Source of the DNA: JACSRF01 sp963695505
Lineage (GTDB): Bacteria; Chloroflexota; Anaerolineae; Promineifilales; Promineifilaceae
Assembly (NCBI GenBank): GCA_963695505.1
Contig: CAVOGX010000021.1
Location: 248,001-312,000 of the forward strand
Reading direction: 5' to 3'
DNA: 64,000 nt
Part shown: positions 43,415-51,201 of the stretch, one piece after another
How the letters are laid out: each line of letters begins with the position of its first letter
Numbering within the stretch: the first letter of the stretch is position 1
The notes under the pieces: generated by a model
What the model was told of the DNA's origin: nothing
Seen by the model: only the letters and a program-made list of their open reading frames with translations
Databases searched by the model: none
Position numbers and translations under genes: made by a program

Positions 43415-45397
43415 ATGACGGATTTATCCTCTTCCTCACTACAAGCTGTTGTCGATTCAATTCGCGTGTTGGCTATGGATGGCGTGCAAAAAGCAAACTC
43501 TGGTCACCCGGGTATGCCGATGGGTATGGCTGATGCCGCGGCAGTATTGTGGGCAAAATTTTTGAAATTTGACCCCCGCTTCCCAAAATGGCCTGACCGC
43601 GATCGCTTTGTTTTGTCTGCCGGCCACGGCAGCATGCTGCTGTACAGCCTGCTGCACCTGAGTGGTTATGATTTGCCCCTGGAAGCTTTGCAGAATTTCC
43701 GGCAGTGGGGCAGCCCCACACCAGGCCATCCCGAATATGGCCACACGCCAGGTGTGGAAACCACTACGGGGCCATTGGGGCAGGGTATTTCTAACGCCGT
43801 GGGGTTTGCCCTGGCCGAGCAATGGCTGGCGGCAAAGTTCAATCGCCCAGGATTTCCTATTGTTAATCATGCCACGTATGCAATTGCCAGCGACGGTGAC
43901 CTGATGGAAGGCGTGTCTCATGAAGCTTGCGCGCTGGCTGGGCACTTAGGGCTCGGTAAGCTGATTGTTTTGTATGATGACAATGGCATTAGCATTGACG
44001 GCCGTACTGAAATTTCCTTTACTGAAGATGTTTTGGCCCGGTTTTCCGCCTATGGTTGGCACACGGTGCGGGTTAATGGGCATGATAGAGATGCTGTTAC
44101 CACAGCTTTGGCCGCAGCCCAAGCTGAAACGGAACGGCCGTCGCTCATCGCTTGCCGTACGGTTATAGGTTTTGGCAGCCCCCACAAAGCGGGAACATCC
44201 AGCGCCCATGGCGAGCCGTTAGGCGAGGAGGAGGTGCGCCTGACAAAAGAAGCGTTAGGATTGCCACAAGAGCCGTTTTGGGTAGATTCGCAGGCTTACG
44301 AGGTGTTGGGAACGGCTGGCAGCCAGGGTAAACAAAAACACCAAACCTGGCAGGAGCTGTTGGATGCGTATTCCACCGCCCATCCACAACTGGCGGCCGA
44401 ATTTAAGCGCGTGATGCATGGCGAACTGCCAGCCGGCTGGCAAGAAACGCCTATGCCGGAGTTTGGTAGCGCCATAGCTACGCGGGCTGCTTCGGGACAG
44501 GTGCTCAATGCCTTTGCCACGGCCGTTCCCGAACTGCTGGGTGGCTCAGCGGACCTGACGGGCTCGAACAAAACAGACCTGAAAGGGGCGGTGGACGTGC
44601 AGAAAGGGGCTTTTAACGGCCGTTACCTGCGTTTTGGCGTGCGCGAGCATGGCATGGGGGCCATCATGAACGGCATGGTCCTGCATGGCGGCATCATTCC
44701 CTACGGCGGCACTTTTTTGGTGTTCTCTGATTACATGCGCCCCACCATTCGCCTGGCGGCGCTGATGAATCAAGGCGTCATTTACGTTTTTACCCACGAT
44801 TCCATTGGTTTGGGTGAAGATGGGCCAACCCATCAGCCTATTGAACAACTGGCGGCGCTGCGGACCATTCCCAATCTGGTGGTATTACGCCCGGCTGACG
44901 CCTGGGAAACGGCCGTGGCCTGGCAGGTAGCCATCGAGCGGCGCAATGGTCCTACCGCGCTGGCTCTCACTCGCCAAAATCTGCCCCTGCTAGACCGCGA
45001 AGTTACGAGAGGCACAGCGAAGGGTGGCTACGTTTTGGCTGATGCCGATAACCCCCAGGTAATTTTAATGGGTTCAGGATCAGAGGTGCACATTGCCCTG
45101 GAAGCGAGGGAGCAGTTGGCCGCTCAGGGCGTGGCCGCACGCGTCGTTTCCATGCCCAGTTGGGAACTCTTTAAAGCGCAGCCCCAAACCTACCAAGACG
45201 CCGTTTTGCCCCCCACCATAACCGCTAGAGTAGCCATTGAAGCAGGCGTCACAATGGGCTGGGAGCGGTTTGTGGGATCTTCAGGAGTTATCATCGGCAT
45301 TGACCATTTTGGTGCGTCAGCTCCCTACGAAAAAATTTACCATGAGTTTGGCCTGACAGCAGAAGCAATGGTATCAGCCGCTCTTGAAATTCTTTAG
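43415..45397 (+). CDS. tkt: Transketolase
   Basis: The 660-residue thiamine-diphosphate enzyme of the pentose phosphate pathway carries NSGHPGMPMGMA, GHGSMLLYSLLHL and the cofactor motif SDGDLMEGVSHEACALAGHL. The pyrimidine-domain block VFTHDSIGLGEDGPTHQPIE and the C-terminal domain (VSMPSWELFKAQ) complete it. ATG 43415 is preferred over 43364 because AAGGAG is 6-7 bases upstream and the family starts here. Rpe follows and supplies its xylulose-5-phosphate. Confidence 0.96.
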   Translation: MTDLSSSSLQAVVDSIRVLAMDGVQKANSGHPGMPMGMADAAAVLWAKFLKFDPRFPKWPDRDRFVLSAGHGSMLLYSLLHLSGYDLPLEALQNFRQWGSPTPGHPEYGHTPGVETTTGPLGQGISNAVGFALAEQWLAAKFNRPGFPIVNHATYAIASDGDLMEGVSHEACALAGHLGLGKLIVLYDDNGISIDGRTEISFTEDVLARFSAYGWHTVRVNGHDRDAVTTALAAAQAETERPSLIACRTVIGFGSPHKAGTSSAHGEPLGEEEVRLTKEALGLPQEPFWVDSQAYEVLGTAGSQGKQKHQTWQELLDAYSTAHPQLAAEFKRVMHGELPAGWQETPMPEFGSAIATRAASGQVLNAFATAVPELLGGSADLTGSNKTDLKGAVDVQKGAFNGRYLRFGVREHGMGAIMNGMVLHGGIIPYGGTFLVFSDYMRPTIRLAALMNQGVIYVFTHDSIGLGEDGPTHQPIEQLAALRTIPNLVVLRPADAWETAVAWQVAIERRNGPTALALTRQNLPLLDREVTRGTAKGGYVLADADNPQVILMGSGSEVHIALEAREQLAAQGVAARVVSMPSWELFKAQPQTYQDAVLPPTITARVAIEAGVTMGWERFVGSSGVIIGIDHFGASAPYEKIYHEFGLTAEAMVSAALEIL

Positions 45398-45487
45398 ACC
45401 AGATGGAAATTAAAGGGCAGAGTGTAGAGTTCGAGTACCGTGCATTTCTCTTTCTCTACACTCTATCTCTATCTCCAAAGGTGTCCC

Positions 45488-46165
45488 ATGCCTGAAATAA
45501 ACCTCGCCCCTTCCATTTTGTCGGCCGATTTTGCCCGCCTGGGAGAACAGGTCACGGAAGCAGTAGACGCCGGGGCGCAATACATTCACGTGGACGTGAT
45601 GGACGGCCGTTTCGTGCCGAATATCACCATTGGACCGTTGATTGTGGAAGCGATACGGCCGTTTACCCAACCCCGCGGCGTCATACTCGACGTGCACCTG
45701 ATGATTGCCAACCCTGACCAATACGTGGCTGCCTTTGCTCAGGCCGGTGCAGACATCATCACCGTCCACGTAGAAGCGGCTCCGCACCTGCACCGCACCG
45801 TGCAGGCCATTCACGAGCATGGCGTGAAGGCGGGCGTGACCCTCAATCCGGCCACCTCTCTGGCAACTTTAGAGGAAATATTGCCCTACGTGGATTTGGT
45901 GCTGGTAATGTCGGTCAATCCCGGCTTTGGCGGCCAGAGCTACATTCCAACCAGCACCGCCAAAATTCGCCGCCTGCGCCAGATGCTGGACACCATCGAC
46001 TCCCATGCCGATTTAGAAGTGGATGGCGGTATCAAGCCGGAAAACGCCGCAGACATTGTGGCCGCAGGGGCCAACGTGCTGGTGGCGGGCAGCGCCATTT
46101 TCAATGACCGGCAATCTGTTGCGCAAAATATCCAAGAGTTTTACCACGCCATCAAAAAGTCCTGA
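45488..46165 (+). CDS. rpe: Ribulose-phosphate 3-epimerase
   Basis: The 225-residue TIM barrel interconverts ribulose- and xylulose-5-phosphate. LAPSILSADFARLG, HVDVMDGRFVPNITIG (metal-binding histidine and aspartate), VMSVNPGFGGQ and LEVDGGI are in order. ATG 45488 gives the standard N-terminus. It follows tkt by 90 bases on the same strand, a pentose-phosphate operon. NGR/DGRF is written by an ACGGCCGT element. Confidence 0.95.
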   Translation: MPEINLAPSILSADFARLGEQVTEAVDAGAQYIHVDVMDGRFVPNITIGPLIVEAIRPFTQPRGVILDVHLMIANPDQYVAAFAQAGADIITVHVEAAPHLHRTVQAIHEHGVKAGVTLNPATSLATLEEILPYVDLVLVMSVNPGFGGQSYIPTSTAKIRRLRQMLDTIDSHADLEVDGGIKPENAADIVAAGANVLVAGSAIFNDRQSVAQNIQEFYHAIKKS

Positions 46166-46174
46166 ATAACAAAA

Positions 46175-46220
46175 CGTGAAACGTGATCATGGTTTGGTCA
46201 CGTTTCACGCTTCAAGTTTT
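46175..46220 (+). terminator. Hairpin terminator after rpe
   Basis: CGTGAAACGTGA (46175-46186) is perfectly complementary to TCACGTTTCACG (46198-46209), followed by a weakly T-rich stretch. It lies between the convergent rpe and fbaA genes. Confidence 0.65.
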
Positions 46221-46244
46221 AAGGCCTAACTGTTACGGCCGTTT

Positions 46245-47321
46245 CTATGCCAGGCGATTCACCGCATTCAAATCTTCAAAAGCTTGCTTCAGCCGTGTGC
46301 GGAAGGAATCCTCGGCCACCCGCAGCCATCTACGCGGATCGTAGTATTTCTTGTTCGGCACGTCATCCCCTTCCGGGTTGCCAATTTGCCCCTGCAAATA
46401 GCCATGGTATTTCTGGTCGTATTGGCGCACGCCATCCCAGAAAGCCCACTGCAAATCGGTGTCAATGTTCATTTTGATGGCGCCGTAGGAGAGCGCCTCG
46501 CGGATTTCTTCCGGGCTGGAGCCGGAGCCGCCGTGGAAGACGAAATTAATGGGCTTTTCGGCCGTGCCATACTTCTCCTGCACGTACACCTGCGAGTTAT
46601 GCAAAATGATAGGCCGCAGCTGCACGTTTCCCGGCTTGTAGACGCCATGCACGTTGCCAAAGGCGGCGGCAATGGTGAACTTGTCGCTGACCTTCAGCAG
46701 CTCTTCGTAGGCGTAGGCTACTTCTGCGGGCTGGGTGTACAGGCGGGAGCTGTCCACGCCGGTATTGTCCACGCCGTCTTCCTCGCCGCCGGTGATGCCC
46801 AGCTCGATTTCCAGCGTCATGCCCATTTTGCTCATGCGCTCCAGGTACCGCTTGCTGATTTCGATATTCTCAGCAATGGGTTCCTCGGAGAGGTCGAGCA
46901 TGTGGGAGCTGTAGAGGGGGATGCCATGCACCTTGTAGAAGGCTTCACCGGCGTCCAGCATACCGTCCACCCAGGGCAGCAGCTTCTTGGCAGCGTGGTC
47001 GGTGTGCAAAATGACGCGGGTGCCGTAGAGGGCGGCAACCCGGTGTACGTGGTGCGCTCCAGAGACAGCCCCGGCAATTGCCGCCTGTTGGTTGGCATTA
47101 TTCATGCCCTTACCGGCAAAAAAGACGGCCCCACCGTTGGAAAATTGCAGAATGACGGGGGAGTTAAGGTCACGAGCCGTTTCCAGAACAGCGTTGACGC
47201 TGTTGGTGCCTATGACGTTGGCGGCGGGCAGCGCGTACTGGTTGGCTTTAGCGTGGGCAAAAATTTCTTGCACCTGGTCGCCGGTAACGACGCCCGGTTT
47301 GATATGACTGATTCCAGACAT
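46245..47321 (-). CDS. fbaA: Class II fructose-bisphosphate aldolase
   Basis: The 358-residue zinc enzyme cleaves fructose-1,6-bisphosphate. ALPAANVIGTNSVNAVLE, VILHTDHAAKKLLPW (zinc histidines), ELGITGGEEDGVD and VFHGGSGSSPEEI follow the E. coli FbaA (class IIA) pattern. It is in the same central-carbon neighbourhood as tkt-rpe but on the opposite strand. A long opposite-strand ORF across it is a codon-bias shadow. Confidence 0.95.
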   Translation of the reverse strand: MSGISHIKPGVVTGDQVQEIFAHAKANQYALPAANVIGTNSVNAVLETARDLNSPVILQFSNGGAVFFAGKGMNNANQQAAIAGAVSGAHHVHRVAALYGTRVILHTDHAAKKLLPWVDGMLDAGEAFYKVHGIPLYSSHMLDLSEEPIAENIEISKRYLERMSKMGMTLEIELGITGGEEDGVDNTGVDSSRLYTQPAEVAYAYEELLKVSDKFTIAAAFGNVHGVYKPGNVQLRPIILHNSQVYVQEKYGTAEKPINFVFHGGSGSSPEEIREALSYGAIKMNIDTDLQWAFWDGVRQYDQKYHGYLQGQIGNPEGDDVPNKKYYDPRRWLRVAEDSFRTRLKQAFEDLNAVNRLA

Positions 47322-47509
47322 GGTAGTTTCTCCTGAATTAAAGGTAAGAAGGTTAATCTACTTGAACTATATCAAAATTGTTTGAGTTGATCATGGATTA
47401 ATACTGTGTGACACCACAGAAGGCGCATTCACAATTCAAAACTTTCCCCAGGCCCAAATCCCGATACAATGGGGTGGCAATATCCGTTTTCAGGACGAAA
47501 AGGAGAGCC

Positions 47510-48829
47510 ATGAGCAAACAGATCATCATCATTGGCGGTGGCCCGGCAGGCATTGAAGCAGCCCGCGCAGCCGCTCTGGGGGACACGGCCGTTACCCTTA
47601 TCACTAATGCCCCCATCGGCGGGCGGGCAGGCTGGCACAGCCTGCTGCCCAGCAAGGTGTGGCTGACCGCTGCCGACGCCCTGGCCGTACCCGGCACGAC
47701 ACCGCCCACTCCTGGGGAAATCCTGGCGCGCATTCGCCAGGTGAAGGAAAGCTGGAACGCGCAGCAGCAGGCTGAATTAGCCGCTCTGGGCGTGCAGTTT
47801 GAGACGGCCACGGCCGAATTTAGCAACCCCACTACGCTTACCCTCAAAGACAAGGATGGAAACGCCATTGGCGAGCGCCACCCTGACGTCGTAATTGTGG
47901 CTACCGGCTCCGTACCTGTGTTCCCGCCGCAAATGAAGCCTAACGGCAAGCAAATCATTGCCCCGCGTTTTGCCAGCGCCCTGGACAGCTTACCCGCATC
48001 CATGTTGGTGGTAGGCGCGGGGGCCACTGGCACAGAGTTCGTCTACCTTTTCAACCGCCTGGGCGTGGCCGTGACCTGGATTGTGGACGAATTTGGCGTG
48101 CTGCCTTCCTTCGACCGGGAAGCAGCCGCTTTCCTGGCTGAAGCCCTGGCCAGGCGCGGCGTGAATGGTGTGGCCGGACGGCAGGTGGCGCGTATGGATA
48201 CCAGCGAGGAAGGGGTAACGGCCGTTCTCACCGATGGCAGCACCCATTTCGCCCAACAAGCCTTTTTGGCCATTGGCCGCAAGCCGGATGTGGCTGGCCT
48301 GAATCTGGCGGCTGCTGGTCTGGATGGTGTGGAAGTGGATGAATACGGCCGTTCCGCTCAGCCCCACATCTATTTTGTAGGTGACGCGACCGGCGGGCCC
48401 ATGATAGCCAATAGAGCCATGGCCCAGGCGTGGGTAGCTGGGCAGCATGCTGCCGGGTTGTCCCCTGCCACCTTCCCCCCGGAGACCGTCATTCGTGCCA
48501 TTTACAGCGAGCCACAAGTGGCGGAAGTTGGTGTTATGAGCGGCGCGGGCATTACGACCGTGAAGGCTCCCTTTAGCGCCGGATTGAAGGCACACCTGCT
48601 GCCCGAAGGGCACGGCTTTGTCAAAATTGGGTATGAGGCGGGGAACGGCCGTATCACCGGGGCCGCTGTTGTTGGTCCCCACGCGGCTGACTTGGCTGCC
48701 CCAATTGCCGTGGCCATGCGCGGTGGTCTGACAATGGCTGAATTTGGCGCACTCTACGGCGCTCATCCTACCATCACCGAACTGGCCTTCACCGCTGCCC
48801 GCATTGGCACCAACCAACCACCCAACTAA
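47510..48829 (+). CDS. Dihydrolipoamide dehydrogenase-like flavoprotein lacking the redox disulfide
   Basis: The 439-residue protein has the fold and order of the pyridine nucleotide-disulfide oxidoreductases: FAD motif IIIIGGGPAGIEAARAAA, NAD motif LVVGAGATGTEFVYLF, second FAD motif IYFVGDATGG and a dimerisation domain with GAHPTITEL. Where family members have GG-x-C-x4-C-x-PSK, this reads IGGRAGWHSLLPSKVW, with no cysteine. It therefore cannot work by dithiol exchange. A diaphorase or ferredoxin/quinone reductase activity is possible. AGGAGAG lies before ATG 47510. It is followed closely by a two-component system. Confidence 0.85.
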   Translation: MSKQIIIIGGGPAGIEAARAAALGDTAVTLITNAPIGGRAGWHSLLPSKVWLTAADALAVPGTTPPTPGEILARIRQVKESWNAQQQAELAALGVQFETATAEFSNPTTLTLKDKDGNAIGERHPDVVIVATGSVPVFPPQMKPNGKQIIAPRFASALDSLPASMLVVGAGATGTEFVYLFNRLGVAVTWIVDEFGVLPSFDREAAAFLAEALARRGVNGVAGRQVARMDTSEEGVTAVLTDGSTHFAQQAFLAIGRKPDVAGLNLAAAGLDGVEVDEYGRSAQPHIYFVGDATGGPMIANRAMAQAWVAGQHAAGLSPATFPPETVIRAIYSEPQVAEVGVMSGAGITTVKAPFSAGLKAHLLPEGHGFVKIGYEAGNGRITGAAVVGPHAADLAAPIAVAMRGGLTMAEFGALYGAHPTITELAFTAARIGTNQPPN

Positions 48830-48835
48830 GCAACC

Positions 48836-49528
48836 ATGACCACCGGAACCATTCTCGTCGTCGAAGACGAAATCAGCATCCAAAATGTCTTGCGCACCTA
48901 CCTGGAAAACAGCGGCTTTAGCGTGCGCTGCGTTGACAATGGGCTGGATGGCCTGGAAGCAGCGCGCCAGCTTCAGCCCGACCTGGTCATTCTCGACCTG
49001 AACCTGCCCGGCATGGATGGCATGGAGCTGGCCGCCCGCCTGCGTCAGGAGTCCGACGTCTATATTTTGATGCTCACAGCGCGTACCGAAGAAAGCGACC
49101 GCGTGGCCGGGCTGCGCATTGGTGCTGATGATTATTTGACCAAACCTTTTAGCCCCCGGGAGATGGTGGCCAGAGTGGAGGCAATATTGCGCCGCCATCG
49201 CCGGGCTGCTCCAGTTTTGCGCCGCTATGATTTTGCCCACATTTCCATTTACCCTGACAGCCACGAGGTGCAAAACAGCGCTGGCGAGCTAATCGAAATG
49301 ACGGCCACAGAATTTCAGGTGCTGCTTGAATTGGTGCGTCACGCCCAGCGTGTGCTCTCCCGGGAACAGCTCATAGATCGGGTGTGGGGCGGCAATTTTT
49401 TTGGCAATGATCGGGTGGTAGACGTGTACGTCGGCCAGGTGCGGCGCAAGTTGGAGCAGGCCACCGGTGAGCCCTTAATCCAGACGGTGCGCGGCGTGGG
49501 CTACAAATTTGTGGACGAGGCGAAATAA
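48836..49528 (+). CDS. OmpR/PhoB-family response regulator
   Basis: The 230-residue protein has a receiver domain (ILVVEDEIS, phosphoacceptor aspartate in LVILDLNLPGMDG near residue 53, lysine in YLTKPFSP). A winged-helix domain follows (EMTATEFQVLLELVRH, VDVYVGQVRRKLE, VRGVGYKF). It pairs with the histidine kinase 200 bases downstream. Six bases separate it from the flavoprotein gene, so that gene may share its transcript. Its targets are unknown; the 11-base-phased repeats at 28572 are of the type this family binds. Confidence 0.93.
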   Translation: MTTGTILVVEDEISIQNVLRTYLENSGFSVRCVDNGLDGLEAARQLQPDLVILDLNLPGMDGMELAARLRQESDVYILMLTARTEESDRVAGLRIGADDYLTKPFSPREMVARVEAILRRHRRAAPVLRRYDFAHISIYPDSHEVQNSAGELIEMTATEFQVLLELVRHAQRVLSREQLIDRVWGGNFFGNDRVVDVYVGQVRRKLEQATGEPLIQTVRGVGYKFVDEAK

Positions 49529-49592
49529 GCGGGTTTCAGGTTGCGAGTTTCTTTGAGCGATTCCATGTAATACTCTGGTAACAAAGTTTCAC

Positions 49593-49671
49593 ACATTTGT
49601 CATTCTGAGTGAAACGAAGAATCTCACGCAACTTGGTCGGGATGCTTCACTGCGTTCAGCATGACAAATGT
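49593..49671. repeat. 79-base palindromic intergenic repeat (MITE-like)
   Basis: ACATTTGTCAT (49593-49603) is perfectly inverted at the other end as ATGACAAATGT (49661-49671). The interior reads TCTGAGTGAAACGAAGAATC and later GCTTCACTGCGTTCAG, which extends the pairing. Only one copy is in the window. It splits the regulator and kinase genes. Confidence 0.6.
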
Positions 49672-49726
49672 CAAAAGATTTGCTTAGCAGTGACGTAACC
49701 TGAAACGCTGTAGCATGTAACTATTT

Positions 49727-50830
49727 ATGAAGTTTTGGCGACAATTACGCTGGCGCATTGTGGGCGCCAATATGGCTGTCATCGTCGTGGGTGTGGTCCT
49801 GGTAATGTTGATGGCTTACCTGCTGACGCAGGGCTACGTACCATTGGACGTCCAGGTGGCCGTGCAGGAAGCGGCGGAGTCCCCGGAAGCCAGCGTCACC
49901 CTGCTGGATACTTTTCAGCAGTCGATTTTTACGGCCGTTGCTGTGGCCGGGCTAGGTGCGCTCATCGTGGGGCTGGCAGGCAGCATCTGGCTGGCGCGGC
50001 AAATATTACGGCCGTTGCGCGAAATTGCCACCAGCAGCCAGCGCATTGCCTGGGGCCATTACGACGAGCGCGTGGCCGTGCCTGCCAGCGATGAACTCAG
50101 CGTTATGGCCACCAATTTTAACCAAATGGCCGAGGCGCTGGAGCAGGTTGAGCAGCGCCGCGTAGCCCTGATTGGCAATGTTTCCCACGAACTGCGCACC
50201 CCGCTAACCGGCCTGGAAGGGTATCTGGAAGGAGTGATGGACGGCCTCTTTCCCAGCAATGAGGAGACTTATGCCACCATGTACAGCGAGGTGCGGCGCA
50301 TGAAGCGGCTGGTGGATGATTTGCAGGCGCTCTCCCGGGTGGAGGCGGGGCAAATTACCCTACGCCTGGAGGAGTTTGATTTGGCCGAGCTTGTGCGCCG
50401 CGTGGTTTTACAGGTGCAGCCCCAGGCCGAAGCGCAGTGCTTGCAGGTGGTTGCTAATGGTGATGACTTGCTGGTGGTAAGAGCTGACCCAGACCGCACA
50501 GCCCAGGTTTTGCTGAACTTGATGAGCAACGCCATGCGTTATACGCCAGAGGGGGGATGCATCCAGGTGCGGGTAACGGCAGTTTCCCGCATGGCCCAGG
50601 TGGATGTGCAAGATGACGGCATTGGTATCCCCCCCGAGTCGCTGCCCTACCTCTTTGAACGCTTTTACCGTGTCGATTCTTCGCGGGCGCGCAAAAGTGG
50701 CGGCAGCGGCATTGGCCTGACCATTGCCCGCCACCTGGCCTGGGCCATGGGTGGCGACATCAAGGCTGCCAGCGCTGGAGTAGGAATGGGCAGTACCTTT
50801 ACCTTTACGCTGCCCCTGGCGGGTGGTTAA
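49727..50830 (+). CDS. Membrane sensor histidine kinase (HAMP-HisKA-HATPase)
   Basis: The 367-residue protein has two membrane helices (residues 12-34 and about 68-91) with a short external loop of about 30 residues, a HAMP domain (RPLREIATSSQRIAWGHYDE) and phosphoacceptor NVSHELRTPL. The ATP-binding boxes are NLMSNAMRYTPEGG (N), DDGIGIPPE (G1), LFERFYRVD (F) and GGSGIGLTIARHL (G2). The tiny sensor loop suggests membrane or partner sensing. It phosphorylates the regulator encoded just upstream. Confidence 0.93.
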   Translation: MKFWRQLRWRIVGANMAVIVVGVVLVMLMAYLLTQGYVPLDVQVAVQEAAESPEASVTLLDTFQQSIFTAVAVAGLGALIVGLAGSIWLARQILRPLREIATSSQRIAWGHYDERVAVPASDELSVMATNFNQMAEALEQVEQRRVALIGNVSHELRTPLTGLEGYLEGVMDGLFPSNEETYATMYSEVRRMKRLVDDLQALSRVEAGQITLRLEEFDLAELVRRVVLQVQPQAEAQCLQVVANGDDLLVVRADPDRTAQVLLNLMSNAMRYTPEGGCIQVRVTAVSRMAQVDVQDDGIGIPPESLPYLFERFYRVDSSRARKSGGSGIGLTIARHLAWAMGGDIKAASAGVGMGSTFTFTLPLAGG

Positions 50831-50847
50831 GAGCAGACAGCTTTTTG

Positions 50848-50876
50848 TTGACAACGGCCGTTGCTTTTGCTAATCT
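50848..50876 (+). promoter_or_regulatory. Promoter of the alaS leader
   Basis: A perfect TTGACA (50848-50853), a 17-base spacer and TAATCT (50871-50876) predict a start near 50883. The spacer contains an ACGGCCGT element. The leader ATG is at 50884, so the transcript is probably leaderless. Confidence 0.75.
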
Positions 50877-50883
50877 TTGCTCC

Positions 50884-50967
50884 ATGAACAAGATTGTGAC
50901 CCCCTTATACATTGCTGCTGCAGCCGCTGCCGCCCAGGCCTCTGGTCTGGTTTGTTGCGCTGCCTGA
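50884..50967 (+). CDS. Alanine-rich attenuation leader peptide of alaS
   Basis: This is a 27-codon ORF: M, N, K, I, V, T, P, L, Y, I, then seven consecutive alanines, Q, A, S, G, L, V, C, C, A, A and stop. Ten of 27 codons are alanine; the run is at 50914-50934. Immediately downstream are alternative hairpins ending in a terminator, then alaS. Ribosome stalling on the alanine run would be the signal for low alanyl-tRNA. The start codon coincides with or adjoins the predicted transcription start, with no Shine-Dalgarno. Confidence 0.75.
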   Translation: MNKIVTPLYIAAAAAAAQASGLVCCAA

Positions 50968-51026
50968 GTCACACCCAATAGCAGGCACACAGCCGCCAGA
51001 CTGGGACTCCAGCCTGGCGGTTTTTT
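50934..51026 (+). terminator. Attenuator with mutually exclusive hairpins before alaS
   Basis: Segment 1 CCAGGCC (50934-50940) pairs with segment 2 GGTCTGG (50944-50950). Segment 2 can instead pair with segment 3 CCAGACT (50996-51002). Segment 3 belongs to the terminator stem CCGCCAG-A-CTGG (50993-51004) with CCAG-C-CTGGCGG (51009-51020), followed by six T (51021-51026). A ribosome stalled on the alanine run would cover segment 1, free segment 2 to pair with segment 3, and block termination. Confidence 0.75.
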
Positions 51027-51043
51027 GTTAAATGGAAAGTTAT

Positions 51044-51114
51044 ATGAGCGAACATCTCTTTTTTGCCACGGCTAGCAGCCTCTCGTAGAAGCCGTTGAAA
51101 ATTTTACGAGAGGC
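51044..51114 (+). promoter_or_regulatory. Second mini-ORF and hairpin in the alaS leader
   Basis: A 14-codon ORF (ATG 51044, MSEHLFFATASSLS) with GGAAAG upstream ends in a TAG at 51086-51088. The stop overlaps the left arm of a perfect 10-base-pair stem, GCCTCTCGTA (51078-51087) with TACGAGAGGC (51105-51114). There is no T-run. It might be a second control stage or a processing site. Confidence 0.35.
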
Positions 51115-51201
51115 GCAGCACTCCTTGTTCATTACGCACAAACCACTTCGTGCGGTAAAATCGGCACCAGCAATTTTTTATGAATCAAAAGAGACAAAAA
51201 G

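Noticed and set aside
46284..47336. 350-codon plus-strand ORF opposite fbaA
   Set aside because: Every block of the minus-strand aldolase is conserved; the plus ORF is rich in His, Val and Gly with no motif and is a shadow of codon bias.
47990..49273. 427-codon minus-strand ORF opposite the flavoprotein and response regulator
   Set aside because: Both plus-strand genes are clearly real; the minus ORF spans two unrelated genes.
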